A stretch of DNA of 64,000 nucleotides from Thermomonas aquatica (GCF_006337105.1 NZ_CP040871.1:2684501-2748500); one strand, 5' to 3'. Positions 8,290-18,763 are shown, counted from the first letter of the stretch. The notes: generated from the letters alone by a model not told the origin. Translations and numbers: made by a program.

Positions 8290-9663
8290 ATGCGAGTGCA
8301 TTTCCACGGCGCGGCGGGCGAAGTCACCGGTTCCATGCACCTGGTCGAAGCGGCGGGCAAGCGCGTGCTGCTGGATTGCGGCATGTCGCAGGGCAGCCGG
8401 GAAATGGAAGCGGCCAACGCCGACCCGTTCCCGTTCGATGTCGCCTCCATCGACGCGCTTGTGATCAGCCATGCGCACATCGACCACATCGGCCGGGTGC
8501 CGCTGCTGGTCAAGCGCGGCTTCCGTGGCCCGATCTTCGCCCAGCGCGCCACCGCCGACCTCATGCCGATCATGCTGATGGACTCGGCATCGCTGGCGGA
8601 AAGCGAGGCGGAGCGCTTCAACCGCAGGCGCGCGCACGGCGAAGCGGAAATGCAGCCGCTGTACACCAGGGAGGATGTCGCCGACGCGATGGCGCAGGTG
8701 CGCGCGCTGCCCTACGACAAGCGCGAGACGATCCTCGGCGGCGTCGACGCCGCGTTCCGCGATGCCGGGCACATCCTCGGCTCCAGCATCGTCGAGCTGT
8801 GGGCGGACGGCCGGAAACTGGTGTTCTCCGGCGACCTCGGCCCGAAGGGCACGCCGATCCTGCGCGACCCGACCCCGATCCGCGAGGCCGACCTCGTCCT
8901 GATGGAATCGACCTACGGCGACCGCAACCACAAGGAGCGCGCGGAGACCATCGCCGAGCTCGGGCAGATCCTCGATGACGCCTGGCGCGACGGCGGCAAC
9001 GTGCTGATCCCGGCGTTCGCGGTGGGGCGTTCGCAGGAACTGCTGTACTGGTTCGCCAGGCACTGGGACGAGTGGAAGCTGTCGCGCTGGACCATCTTCA
9101 TCGACAGCCCGATGGCGGGCAAGGTGGTGGAGGTCTACGGCCGCCACCACGAATTGTTCGACGAGGATGCGCGGCGCGTGTGGGCGGAGCGGCCGAATCC
9201 GTTCAAGCTGCCCAACCTGCGGGTCACCGCCGATGTCGAGGAATCGATGGCGATCAACCGCATCGAGCGCGGCGCCATCGTCATCGCCGGCAGCGGCATG
9301 GCCAGCGGCGGCCGGATCCTGCACCACCTCCGCTACAACCTCGGACGCCGCGGCGCGCACGTGGTCTTCGTCGGCTACCAGGGCGTGGGCACGCTCGGCC
9401 GGCGCCTGGTCGACGGCGCCAGGTGGGTGCGCATCCACGGCAAGGATTACCGCGTCAACGCAGCGGTGCATACCGTCGGCGGCTTGTCCGCGCATGCCGA
9501 CCAGCGCGGCCTGCTCGACTGGTTCGGCCATTTCGAGCCGAAGCCGCGGCTGGCGCTGGTGCATGGCGAGGACAAGGCGCGCGAGGCGCTGGCCGGCGAG
9601 ATCGGCGAGCGCGACGGCATCGAGGTGGTGCTGGCGCGGCCGGGCATGGCCCTGCAGGCCTGA
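8290..9663 (+). CDS. Metallo-beta-lactamase fold / beta-CASP RNA-processing nuclease
   Basis: The product has 457 residues. The N-terminal metallo-beta-lactamase domain carries HAHIDH (about residues 61-66) and later zinc ligands in DAGHILGSS and FSGDLG. The beta-CASP insert follows (about 200-330), and the C-terminal RMMBL motif is visible as GGLSAHADQRGLLDWF. This is the CPSF73-like layout, so a cytoplasmic ribonuclease role is likely; the physiological substrate is not known for the bacterial members outside the RNase J group. The gene has a 5' leader with a GGGAG ribosome site. It is followed after 9 bp by a DUF1801 gene. Confidence 0.88.
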   Translation: MRVHFHGAAGEVTGSMHLVEAAGKRVLLDCGMSQGSREMEAANADPFPFDVASIDALVISHAHIDHIGRVPLLVKRGFRGPIFAQRATADLMPIMLMDSASLAESEAERFNRRRAHGEAEMQPLYTREDVADAMAQVRALPYDKRETILGGVDAAFRDAGHILGSSIVELWADGRKLVFSGDLGPKGTPILRDPTPIREADLVLMESTYGDRNHKERAETIAELGQILDDAWRDGGNVLIPAFAVGRSQELLYWFARHWDEWKLSRWTIFIDSPMAGKVVEVYGRHHELFDEDARRVWAERPNPFKLPNLRVTADVEESMAINRIERGAIVIAGSGMASGGRILHHLRYNLGRRGAHVVFVGYQGVGTLGRRLVDGARWVRIHGKDYRVNAAVHTVGGLSAHADQRGLLDWFGHFEPKPRLALVHGEDKAREALAGEIGERDGIEVVLARPGMALQA

Positions 9664-9672
9664 GGACGCGCG

Positions 9673-10092
9673 ATGGGCGAACTGAAGACGCGGCCGACCA
9701 CGGCATCGGTATCGGGCTTCCTGGCGCAGCAGGCCGACGCGCGCCGCGCGGATTGCGAGGCGGTGCTGCGGATGATGGAAGCCGCCACCGGCGAGCGCGC
9801 GGAGATGTGGGGCGCGGCCATCGTCGGCTTCGGGCGCTTTGCCTACGTCGACAGCGCGAAGAAGACGCGCGAATGGCCGCTGGTCGGCTTCTCGCCGCGC
9901 AAGAACGACCTGACGCTGTACCTCATGCCGGGCTTCGACGGCTGCGCCGAGTCGCTGGCGAAGCTGGGCAGGCACAAGACCGGCAAGAGCTGCCTGTACC
10001 TGAAGCGGCTCGCCGACGTCGATGCCGGCGTGCTGCGGGAGTTGATCGAACGCTCGGTGCAGGCGATGGCGCCGCAGCGGATCCGGCGCTGA
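9673..10092 (+). CDS. DUF1801 domain protein
   Basis: This 139-residue soluble protein belongs to the DUF1801/YdhG-like alpha-beta fold: a helical N-terminus (SVSGFLAQQADARRADCEAVLRMM), then EMWGAAIVGFGRFAY and the conserved late motif GRHKTGKSCLYLKRL. No catalytic residues are evident and the family has no firm function. It begins 9 bp after the nuclease gene and is probably co-transcribed with it. Its stop lies 3 bp from the stop of the convergent LtrA gene. Confidence 0.8.
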   Translation: MGELKTRPTTASVSGFLAQQADARRADCEAVLRMMEAATGERAEMWGAAIVGFGRFAYVDSAKKTREWPLVGFSPRKNDLTLYLMPGFDGCAESLAKLGRHKTGKSCLYLKRLADVDAGVLRELIERSVQAMAPQRIRR

Positions 10093-10095
10093 ACG

Positions 10096-11274
10096 CTAGG
10101 CCTTGCCCCGCTGCAGCGAAAACCATTCCCACAGCGCCACCAGCATCAGGGTGGCGGTGGTCAGCCAGCCCAGCGCCAAGGCGCTGAACGCGTGGCCGAA
10201 CGCCGGTACCGAGAGCGCGGCCAGCACGGCAAGGCCGACCATGTGCGAGAACGGCGGCAAGCGGCGCTGGTTGGTCACCCATTTGAACAGCGCATTGCCC
10301 AGCAGGTACAGGAACGGCCCGCCCAGGATCGCCGCGATCCCGGCATTCTCGGCGTGTTCGGGATGCACCAGCACCAGTTCGTCGGCGACGGCGCAGACGA
10401 CGATGCCGGCGATGATCGGGATGTGCAGGTAGGTGTAGGCGAGCCGGGCGACGCGGCCGCGGTCCGCGGCGTGTTCGAAGTGCTGGACGGCGCGCTCGGA
10501 ACCGGAATCGAAATAGATCCACCACATCGCCACCGTGCCGAGGAACGCGGCCAGGAAGCCGAGCACGCTGGGCTGGTTCCAGGGCAGGTTGGCGAAGGTG
10601 GCGCCGGTGATCAGCAGCGATTCGCCCAGGGCGATGATCACGAACAGGCCGCAGCGTTCGCCCATGTGCTGGGGATCGACGTCCCAGTCGGCGGTGGACG
10701 ATGCGCCCAGTCCGGGCAGCCGGAAGTAGGCGATCGGGCCGAGGAATTCGATGGCGATCGCCAGCGCCCACCACGCCAGCCGGGTCTGCGGATCGGCCAG
10801 GCCGCCCACGATCCAGAGCACGCCGGAGGCCAGCAGCCAGAGGCTGATCCGGATGAAATTGCGCCCATGCCCGGTGCGCGGGCCGAACGCGCGGATCATG
10901 TAGAGGGAACGCAGCAGGTGCTGCGCCACGTAGGCCAGCGCGAACACCAGGCCGCGCTCGGCGAAGGCGTGCGGCAAGGCCGCCGACATCAGCAACCCCA
11001 GCAGCATCAAGGCGAACAGCAGCTGGCGGACCGCGGTGGACGCGGGATTCAACCAGTTCGTGCACCAGGTGGTGTACATCCACAGCCACCAGGCACCGAC
11101 GAAGAGCACGCCGACCTGCAACGCGCCCAGTGGCGTGAGGCGTTCCAGCAACCCGTGCGAGAGCTGGGTGATCGCGAACACGAACACCAGGTCGTAGAAC
11201 AGTTCGACCATGCCGACATGGCTGCGGTGCGCGCCGGCCGCGCGCAGCACCGGCGCCCCGGACCCGAAGCGCAT
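10096..11274 (-). CDS. Low-temperature-requirement protein A (LtrA) family membrane protein
   Basis: This 392-residue polytopic membrane protein opens with the diagnostic LtrA motif HVGMVELFYDLVFVFAITQLSH, followed by about ten hydrophobic helices. Other family marks are GERCGLFVIIALGESLL and the HIPIIAGIV segment. LtrA was named from a Listeria cold-growth mutant; transport substrate and mechanism are unknown. The ATG at 11274 begins 2 bp after the stop of the upstream small membrane protein, so the two form an operon. Confidence 0.85.
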   Translation of the reverse strand: MRFGSGAPVLRAAGAHRSHVGMVELFYDLVFVFAITQLSHGLLERLTPLGALQVGVLFVGAWWLWMYTTWCTNWLNPASTAVRQLLFALMLLGLLMSAALPHAFAERGLVFALAYVAQHLLRSLYMIRAFGPRTGHGRNFIRISLWLLASGVLWIVGGLADPQTRLAWWALAIAIEFLGPIAYFRLPGLGASSTADWDVDPQHMGERCGLFVIIALGESLLITGATFANLPWNQPSVLGFLAAFLGTVAMWWIYFDSGSERAVQHFEHAADRGRVARLAYTYLHIPIIAGIVVCAVADELVLVHPEHAENAGIAAILGGPFLYLLGNALFKWVTNQRRLPPFSHMVGLAVLAALSVPAFGHAFSALALGWLTTATLMLVALWEWFSLQRGKA

Positions 11275-11276
11275 GC

Positions 11277-11627
11277 TCAGCGCCTCTTGCCGCCGCCGGC
11301 TACCGTGGCGAGCAGGAGCAGGCCGCCGACGAAACCGATGTTCTTCATGAAGTGCAGCAGTTGCGCGCCCTGCTCGGCGCCTTGCAGCAGCCAGAACCTG
11401 TGCGACAGCGCCGCGTCGACCAGCATCAGCAGGGCGGCCAGCAAGGCCATCGCGCGCAGCCGCCAGCCGGCGGCGATCAGCAGGCCCAGCAGGAATTCGA
11501 CCGCGCTGAAGGCGAGGGTGGCGTTCGCGGTCGGCACCCCGTGCAGGGCGCCCCACAGGCGGTAGCCGCCCATCACGATGAACACGCTGGCCATCAGCCA
11601 CTGGGCAAGGCGGATTTCGGGTTTCAT
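11277..11627 (-). CDS. Small DoxX-like membrane protein
   Basis: This 116-residue protein has four membrane helices (AQWLMASVFIVMGGYRL, AFSAVEFLLGLLIAAGW, AMALLAALLMLVDAAL and NIGFVGGLLLLAT). The arrangement resembles the DoxX/DUF4870-sized family, a third such protein in the first 12 kb. The start at 11627 is chosen because GGATGG lies eight bases upstream and the first residues (MKPEIRLAQ) run directly into helix one; an upstream ATG at 11663 would add 12 residues. It is the first gene of the ltrA operon, divergent from rhlE. Confidence 0.7.
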   Translation of the reverse strand: MKPEIRLAQWLMASVFIVMGGYRLWGALHGVPTANATLAFSAVEFLLGLLIAAGWRLRAMALLAALLMLVDAALSHRFWLLQGAEQGAQLLHFMKNIGFVGGLLLLATVAGGGKRR

Positions 11628-11741
11628 GTCGTCGCCATCCGGGAACCGTGCGAAGAGTGTCATGCGGGCCAAGGCAACGGAAGAGCCTGAACGGCCGCCA
11701 GCGGCCGCTGTTGCAACGCAGCAAACAAGCCGGTTTTCGCG

Positions 11742-11972
11742 TATCATCCGCCCCGTTCTGCGCACGGCTGATCTCCCCGGTTCCATCACGGGGCGCGTTT
11801 TTCCTGATCAAGCCGGCCGCTCACGCGGCTTTCTTCCCGTACGCCTTTCGTCGCGCAGACACGGCCCGGATCACCGGCGTCGTGCCATCTGTCGACTCGT
11901 AGCGCGGTTCTAACAGGAACGCTCGGGTTCGCCCACGCCTTGCGCGCGGGTTGCAATAAACCGGAGTTCCAC
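11742..11972 (+). promoter_or_regulatory. Candidate promoter and long structured leader of rhlE
   Basis: The 345 bp between the divergent DoxX-like gene and rhlE hold no ORF I would call. TATCAT at 11742-11747 is a good -10 candidate; no strong -35 is seen. The implied leader of about 220 nt contains two terminator-like hairpins. The first pairs CCCCG (11775-11779) with CGGGG (11789-11793) and precedes TTTTT at 11798-11802. The second pairs GCCGC (11816-11820) with GCGGC (11825-11829) before TTTCTT. A long structured leader is expected of cold- or autoregulated DEAD-box helicases, but regulation here is inferred. Confidence 0.45.
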
Positions 11973-13304
<1,332 letters not shown>

Positions 13305-13330
13305 TCGGTAGCGTCGTCCGTGATGCGAAA

Positions 13331-13357
13331 GGGCCGGCATTGCCGGCCCTTTTTTTT
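13331..13357 (+). terminator. Rho-independent terminator of rhlE
   Basis: A perfect 8-bp stem GGGCCGGC / GCCGGCCC with loop ATT is followed by eight T residues (13350-13357). The A residues before the stem (13328-13330) give only slight activity for the convergent minus-strand gene. Confidence 0.95.
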
Positions 13358-13369
13358 GTCGGAGCCGGA

Positions 13370-14140
13370 TCAGTCTCCGGCGGCGTGCCGGCGAAGCTCC
13401 GCCGCGCGCTCATGGCCGAGGTAGCGGTGGATGCCGACACGGGCCAGGTACAGCAGCGGGATCAGCGCGATCGCCGCCAGCATCTTGTAGGCGTAGTTGA
13501 GCGTGCCGACCGCGAGGAACAGCGAGGTCGGCCAGTGCTGCGGACCGATCACGAAGGCGATGTACAGCACCACGAAACTGTCGACCAGCTGCGAGACCGC
13601 GGTGGAGCCGGTGGCGCGCAACCAGGCATGGCGTTCGCCGGTGCGCCTGCGGATGCGATGGAACACCGACACGTCGATCAGCTGGCCGATCATGAAGGCG
13701 ATCAGCGAACCCCAGATCGTCCACAGCCCCTGCCCGAACACCGCGGCGAATGCGGCCTGGTAATCCGGCACGCCCTGGTCCCTGGCCACGCCGACCCACC
13801 ACGATGCCGGCGCCAGGTGGATCGCGACGAAGGCGAACACGAAGCCGTACACGATCAGTCCCGCCGCGAGCCAGCTGATCATGCGCACGCCGCGCTTGCC
13901 GAAATATTCGTTGACCGTGTCGGTCATGATGAACACGATCGGCCACAGCAGGGTGCCGGCGGTGAAGTTCAGCGAGCCGCTCTGGCCGAACAGGTTCCAC
14001 TGCAGCGGCGCGATGCCGAGCGTGTCCTCCAGCGCGAAGATCTTGACCCCGATGAACTCCGCCAGCACCGCATTGACGCAGAAGAACGCGGCCAGGCCGA
14101 TGAACAGCCGGGTCGCGCGGTCGTCGAGCAGCCGGTTCAT
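13370..14140 (-). CDS. yhhQ: Queuosine precursor transporter (VUT/YhhQ family)
   Basis: This 256-residue inner-membrane protein has about six helices. Family hallmarks are the early NAVLAEFIGVKIF segment, the central FIMTDTVNEYFGKRGVR motif and GQLIDVSVFHRIRRRTGERHAWLR, with a later STAVSQLVDSF. YhhQ takes up the queuosine precursor preQ0 for modification of tRNA wobble bases. The start ATG at 14140 overlaps the stop of the DUF502 gene (ATGA), so the two are translationally coupled. The 3' end faces the rhlE terminator. Confidence 0.9.
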   Translation of the reverse strand: MNRLLDDRATRLFIGLAAFFCVNAVLAEFIGVKIFALEDTLGIAPLQWNLFGQSGSLNFTAGTLLWPIVFIMTDTVNEYFGKRGVRMISWLAAGLIVYGFVFAFVAIHLAPASWWVGVARDQGVPDYQAAFAAVFGQGLWTIWGSLIAFMIGQLIDVSVFHRIRRRTGERHAWLRATGSTAVSQLVDSFVVLYIAFVIGPQHWPTSLFLAVGTLNYAYKMLAAIALIPLLYLARVGIHRYLGHERAAELRRHAAGD

Positions 14141-14811
14141 GCCTTCGCCGCCGGCGGCGAGAACGGGATCTCGTCCGGCGCCACCGCGCCGCCGCTGATG
14201 ATGAAGCTCATCGCCTGGTCCACGTTCCAGTCGGTGGGGGTGATCTTCTCCATCGGCACGATCTCGAGGTAACCCGAGGTCGGGTTCGGCGTGGTCGGCA
14301 CGTAGACCGCCGCGAGCTCGCGCCCGGTACCGGCCTCGCGCATCACGCGGGTGACGAAGCCGAGGGTCTTCATCTCGGTGTGCGGGAAGTCGATCAGCAC
14401 CACCCGCTGGGTGCCGTCGGGCTTGGTCTGCAGGATGTCGAGCAGTTTGCGCGCGCTGCCGTAGATCGTGCTGGCCAAGGGGATGCGCGCGATCAAGGCC
14501 TCGAACCAGCGCAGCAGGCGCTGCCCGACCACCGCCTTCGCCATCGCCCCGGACAGCAGGATCACGCCGAGCGTGGCGAGCAGGCCGAGCGCCGTGCGCA
14601 CCCAGCTCTCGTCGAGCCAGCCCAGGGCCTGCGGCGCGGCGATGGCCAGGTTGTGCAGCAGCGGTTCGATCACCGGCCGGCCGATGTCGGAGAGCAGCAC
14701 GAACACGAATTTCACCACCACCCAGGTCAGCCACAACGGCAGCAGGGTGAGCAGTCCGGTGAGGAACAGCCGCTGCAGGCGCTGTCCGAAAGTGCGGGCG
14801 GGATCGGGCAT
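14137..14811 (-). CDS. DUF502 membrane protein
   Basis: This 224-residue protein has two N-terminal membrane regions (LFLTGLLTLLPLWLTWVVVKF; VRTALGLLATLGVILLSG) and a soluble C-terminal domain. It contains the DUF502 signatures IPLASTIYGSARKLLD and VVLIDFPHTEMKTLGFVT, with YVPTTPNPTSGYLEIVP near the end. The family is widespread, but its function is not established. It is the upstream cistron of yhhQ. Confidence 0.85.
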   Translation of the reverse strand: MPDPARTFGQRLQRLFLTGLLTLLPLWLTWVVVKFVFVLLSDIGRPVIEPLLHNLAIAAPQALGWLDESWVRTALGLLATLGVILLSGAMAKAVVGQRLLRWFEALIARIPLASTIYGSARKLLDILQTKPDGTQRVVLIDFPHTEMKTLGFVTRVMREAGTGRELAAVYVPTTPNPTSGYLEIVPMEKITPTDWNVDQAMSFIISGGAVAPDEIPFSPPAAKA

Positions 14812-14879
14812 GCCGCGATTGTAGGGGAAGGCATGGCCGCGACCGTCGCCGGTCTGTAGGCTGGGACGAAAAGGGGGGA

Positions 14880-16211
14880 ATGATGAAGCGAGGATTGCGT
14901 TGGGTGTTGTCGAGCTTCGGCGTGCTGTTGCTTGCCGCCGTCGCGGTGTGGGGCGCATCCCGGCTGTGGGGCGTGCGCGCGGACGAGCGCGCGGCGCTCG
15001 CGCAGATGCGCGCCGGATGGACGCCGCCGGGGCGCAACGGTTTCGATGCGCTGTGGACGCTCGACTACGACGTCCCCGCGGCCCGGCAACGGGCGGTGGT
15101 CGATGCCGACATCCGGACCATCGGCGCGTGGCCGGCCTTCGGGCTGCGGTCCGCGGATTTCCGCAGCGCCGCGACCGCGTATCCGGACCTCAAGCCGGGC
15201 GCTGCGGACCGCGGCATGTGGTGCGCGGCGTCGAAGCCCGGCTGCCTTGCGATGGTCGCGGCGGACATCCCCGCCTATGCCGGCTTGGTGGCGCGCAATG
15301 CGAGGCTGATCGCGCGCGCCGATGCGCTTGCCGGTTTCGACCACATCAAGCTGCGCTTGCCGGCGCGTGCGGACATGCCGTTTCCGGCATTCGCGAATGC
15401 CTACGCCCCTGCAACCCGCGATGCATTGCTGTTCGCGCAGGGCAGGCGGCAGGAAGCGCTGGGCAATGTGTGCCGGGGCATCGCCGGCTGGCGTCGCCAT
15501 GCGGCGCATACCGACATGCTGATCGCCGGCATGGTCGCGGATGCGCTTGCGGCGGATGGCTATGGCGGCTTGTTCGCCGACATGCTGGCGGCGATGCCCG
15601 CCGATGCGCCGATCCCGGGCGAATGCCGCGTCGCGCTGGCCGAAGTCCGTCCCGCGGAACTGTCGCTGTGCGAGGCGATGAAGGGCGAATTCGCCTTCGC
15701 CGACAACGGCATGCGGAACCTGGCCGACTCCCCGCAGGCGCCGTCGAACGAGGTTTCGCCGTTCGCGCGCCGTTTCCTGTTCGATGCCGAAGCGACCAGT
15801 GCCATGTATGCGCGCAACATGGCCGCGGCCTGCGGGAGCCGGTTCGCGGGGATGATCGCCCGCGACGTCCCGCTCGAGCCGCCCGCGGCCGAACGCCATT
15901 GGCGCCGGCGGTTCGCCTGCGTCGCCAATCCGGTGGGCTGCATCCTCGCCGACATCGCCGCGCCGGCGTATGCCAGCTATTCCCTGCGCCGGCAGGATTT
16001 CGGCATGAAACTCAGGTTGCTGGGGACGCTGCAGTGGCTGCATGAAAACCCGCAACCCGGGGCCAGCCTGGCGGATCGCCTGTCGCGGCGCCCCGCATCG
16101 CTGACAAGCCCTGCGCGTGCGCTCGAGATCGGCGAGGGCGGCAGGCGCCTGTACTTCAGGCGCTATGAGGCATCGAAAGGCGGCGACTGGTCGCAGCCGT
16201 TGCGCCCCTGA
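14880..16211 (+). CDS. Hypothetical membrane-anchored or secreted protein
   Basis: I do not recognise this 443-residue protein. One N-terminal hydrophobic segment (VLSSFGVLLLAAVAVWG) acts as anchor or signal; the rest is soluble and exposed to the periplasm. The C-terminal two thirds hold paired Cys residues (for example MWCAASKPGCLAM and FACVANPVGCILA) that could form disulphides. It is helix-rich with no catalytic motif. AAAAGGGGGGAA gives a strong ribosome site; ATG at 14880 or 14883 could start it. A TAGGCT -10 candidate lies about 25 bases further upstream. It converges with the kinase gene after only 3 bp. Confidence 0.75.
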   Translation: MMKRGLRWVLSSFGVLLLAAVAVWGASRLWGVRADERAALAQMRAGWTPPGRNGFDALWTLDYDVPAARQRAVVDADIRTIGAWPAFGLRSADFRSAATAYPDLKPGAADRGMWCAASKPGCLAMVAADIPAYAGLVARNARLIARADALAGFDHIKLRLPARADMPFPAFANAYAPATRDALLFAQGRRQEALGNVCRGIAGWRRHAAHTDMLIAGMVADALAADGYGGLFADMLAAMPADAPIPGECRVALAEVRPAELSLCEAMKGEFAFADNGMRNLADSPQAPSNEVSPFARRFLFDAEATSAMYARNMAAACGSRFAGMIARDVPLEPPAAERHWRRRFACVANPVGCILADIAAPAYASYSLRRQDFGMKLRLLGTLQWLHENPQPGASLADRLSRRPASLTSPARALEIGEGGRRLYFRRYEASKGGDWSQPLRP

Positions 16212-16214
16212 ACC

Positions 16215-18191
16215 TCAGCGTTCGCGCACCAGCCGGATGCCGACGTCGGCATAGCCGCGGTTCGCATCCAGCGCGCGCAGCTTGCCGCTGGCCATGCGCC
16301 GCGAGCATCCGGCGTCCGCGCACAGGGTCAGCCAGCCGGAGACCGGCGTGGTCGCCTGCGCGCGCAGTTCGCCCGCGCTGGGCAGCCGGTAGCGGCGTTT
16401 TTCGCGCGCGCTGAGCCAGCTGGCATAAGCCTGCGCATCGGCGGCGGAGACGCAGACCACCGGCCCGCCATCGCTGCCGACCTTGCTCCAGTCGCGCTTG
16501 CCGCCGAAGAGTCCGTTGCGGCCGCAGTCGGCCGGGGCGCGGGCGCTGGCGCTGGCGAAGCGTGCGTAGTCGGCGCGGCTGACGGTATGCACGTCGACCG
16601 CGGCGCTGGCCGGCGGCGTGGCGGCCTGGGCGGCGATGACGGTGGTGGAGGCGGTCTTCGCCATGCCGTCCACGCGCGCCTGCAATGCCTGGTTGCGGGC
16701 GGGATCGAGCCCGAGCCAGCGGGTGCCGGCAAGCAGGGCGCTGGCGCCGGCGCGATCCGGCTTGGCCACCAGCGCGTCCATGCGCGCGGCCAGCGCGGCA
16801 TCGAGCCGCTTGCGCAGCAAGGCGATCGCACTGCCATCGCCGCCGCGGCGGGCGTCCAGTTCGCGGGCGCGCTCGAAGGCCATGTGCGCGGCAGCGAGGT
16901 CGCCTTCGCGCAGGCCGCGCTCGCCGAGGTCGGCCAGCGCATCGAACAGGCGCGCGGTCAGCACCTGGGTCTGCGGATGGGTGGCATCCACCCGCCATGC
17001 GGCGTCGAGGCTGTCCCAGGCGTTGCCGTTCGGCGGCGCGAGGACATGGCCTTCGCGCAACTGCTGCTCCGCATTGGCGATATAGGCGGCGATGCCGCCG
17101 CTGTCGATGGCCGCGGTTTCGCCCAGCAGGCCGGTTTGCGCATCGGCGGCGGGTGCGGGCAGGGCCTCGCCGTCCGCGGCCTGGCGGGTGTCCGCGCTGC
17201 CGTCCGCGGCCGGGGCATTGGCTTGCTGCCGGTCGATGAAATTGACGATGCCGAAGGCGAGCGCGGCCAGCGCGACCGCACCGAAAGCCCAGGACATCCA
17301 GCCATGGCGGCGGGCTTCCGCTGCCGGCGCAGCGCTTCCCGCGGGAGGCATCACCACTTCGACGAAACCGAAATTCTTGCCGGCGCGTTTTTCCAGCTCG
17401 TTGAGCGCGTCCAGCATCTCGTGCGCGCTGGCGTAGCGTTCGGCCGGCAGCTTCGCCATCGACTTGTCGATGAAGCCCTGCCAGTGCTTGAGCGGCGCGG
17501 GCAGGCGCGGGATCGGGTCCTGCACGTGCTTGAGCGCCATCGACAAGGCATCGCCGGCGTTGTACGGCAGGCGGCCGGTCAGCGTTTCCCAGGCCAGCAC
17601 GCCGATGCTGTACAGGTCGGCGCGGCGGTCGACCTCGCCGCCGCGCGCCTGCTCCGGCGGCATGTAGGCGGTGCTGCCGACGGCGAGGCCGGTCGAGGTC
17701 AGGCGCGGGTTGTTGCCGCGGCGCAGGGCGATGCCGAAGTCGGCCAGCATCGGCCGTTCGGCTTCGTCGAACAGCACGTTCTCGGCCTTGACGTCGCGGT
17801 GCACCACGCCGCGCACGTGCGCGTAGTCGAGCGCGGGCAGCAGCGCGCGCAGGATCGATGCGGCCTTCTGCTGGTCGCCGCGCAGGTTGCGCTGGGCGAG
17901 GTGTCCGCGCGGCAGGTAGGGCATCGAATAGAACGGCAGGCCGTCGGCGGTGCGCCCGACCTCGTGGATGCCGACGATGTTGGGATGCTCCAGCCGGGCG
18001 ATGGTGCGCGCTTCGTTCTCGAAGCGGCCGCGGCTGACTTCGTCGGCCAGCGCTTCCGGCAGCATCACCTTCAGCGCGACCTTGCGCCCGAGCGAAGTCT
18101 GCTCGGCCAGGTAGACGGTGGACATGCCGCCGTGGCCGATCACGCGCAGGATGCGATAACCCTCGATCTGCGGTTGTTCGTTGCTGGACAA
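16215..18191 (-). CDS. Membrane-anchored Ser/Thr protein kinase with compact FGE-like C-terminal domain
   Basis: The product has 658 residues. I place the start at TTG 18191 because AGGGAA lies seven bases upstream, residues S2-E10 lead straight into the kinase domain, and there is no ATG before the glycine loop except inside the upstream gene. Kinase marks: GHGGMSTVY loop (19-27), K41, HRDVKAEN with HRD at 131-133, DFG at 151-153, and the MPPEQ activation segment. One membrane helix follows (about 290-312), then a helical periplasmic region. The last 120 residues resemble a sulfatase-modifying (FGE) fold (VSRADYARF, VCVSAADAQAYASWLS, YRLPSAGELRAQA, GIRLVRER) but are shortened. Targets are unknown. 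Confidence 0.85.
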   Translation of the reverse strand: MSSNEQPQIEGYRILRVIGHGGMSTVYLAEQTSLGRKVALKVMLPEALADEVSRGRFENEARTIARLEHPNIVGIHEVGRTADGLPFYSMPYLPRGHLAQRNLRGDQQKAASILRALLPALDYAHVRGVVHRDVKAENVLFDEAERPMLADFGIALRRGNNPRLTSTGLAVGSTAYMPPEQARGGEVDRRADLYSIGVLAWETLTGRLPYNAGDALSMALKHVQDPIPRLPAPLKHWQGFIDKSMAKLPAERYASAHEMLDALNELEKRAGKNFGFVEVVMPPAGSAAPAAEARRHGWMSWAFGAVALAALAFGIVNFIDRQQANAPAADGSADTRQAADGEALPAPAADAQTGLLGETAAIDSGGIAAYIANAEQQLREGHVLAPPNGNAWDSLDAAWRVDATHPQTQVLTARLFDALADLGERGLREGDLAAAHMAFERARELDARRGGDGSAIALLRKRLDAALAARMDALVAKPDRAGASALLAGTRWLGLDPARNQALQARVDGMAKTASTTVIAAQAATPPASAAVDVHTVSRADYARFASASARAPADCGRNGLFGGKRDWSKVGSDGGPVVCVSAADAQAYASWLSAREKRRYRLPSAGELRAQATTPVSGWLTLCADAGCSRRMASGKLRALDANRGYADVGIRLVRER

Positions 18192-18255
18192 AGGCGCGTT
18201 CCCTGGGCCGTCGTTGGCCGAAGGATACGCCGCGGTCGCGCCGCGATGGAACCGC

Positions 18256-18705
18256 TCAGCGTCCCGGTTTGCGGCGCACGTACAACTGCTTGCGGGTGCG
18301 CGCGACCACATCGCCCTGTTCATCGATGACGTCCGCCTCGAACCAGCGCAGCACTTTCTCGCCGCCCGCGGCGGCGGCGCGCAGTTCGTCGAGCACGGCA
18401 TCGTCCAGTTCGAACACGGCATGCACGGTGCCGCGGCCGGGCTTCGCGAATTCGATCTCGCCGGCCTTGTCCCAGACGAAGTAGTCGGGCCCCAGGCAGC
18501 GCAGCACCGGGATCATCCGGAACGGGTCGGTCATCGCGAACAGGCTGCCGCCGAAGTGGGTCTTCACGTAATTGCGATTCCACGGCCGCATCCGCAGCTC
18601 GACGCGCACGCGGCGCCAGTCATCGGTGATTTCGGTGACGTGGATGCCGCTGAACAGGAACGGCGGCCACAGGTTCAGGCCGTGGCGAAGGATGCTTGGC
18701 TTCAT
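18256..18705 (-). CDS. DUF4442 hotdog-fold thioesterase-like protein
   Basis: This 149-residue soluble protein is typical of the DUF4442 branch of the hotdog-fold acyl-CoA thioesterase superfamily: N-terminal NLWPPFLFSGIHV, the central helix motif NYVKTHFGGSLFAMTDP, and LGPDYFVWDKAGEIEF. A role in acyl-thioester hydrolysis is inferred from the fold only. A TAGGCT -10 candidate lies about 30 bases upstream of the ATG. It is followed by the kinase gene after 64 bp. Confidence 0.85.
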   Translation of the reverse strand: MKPSILRHGLNLWPPFLFSGIHVTEITDDWRRVRVELRMRPWNRNYVKTHFGGSLFAMTDPFRMIPVLRCLGPDYFVWDKAGEIEFAKPGRGTVHAVFELDDAVLDELRAAAAGGEKVLRWFEADVIDEQGDVVARTRKQLYVRRKPGR

Positions 18706-18763
18706 GCGGATGGAACGGCTGCGGCAGGGGGCGGCAGCCTACCATACGCATTGGTATGGAGGA

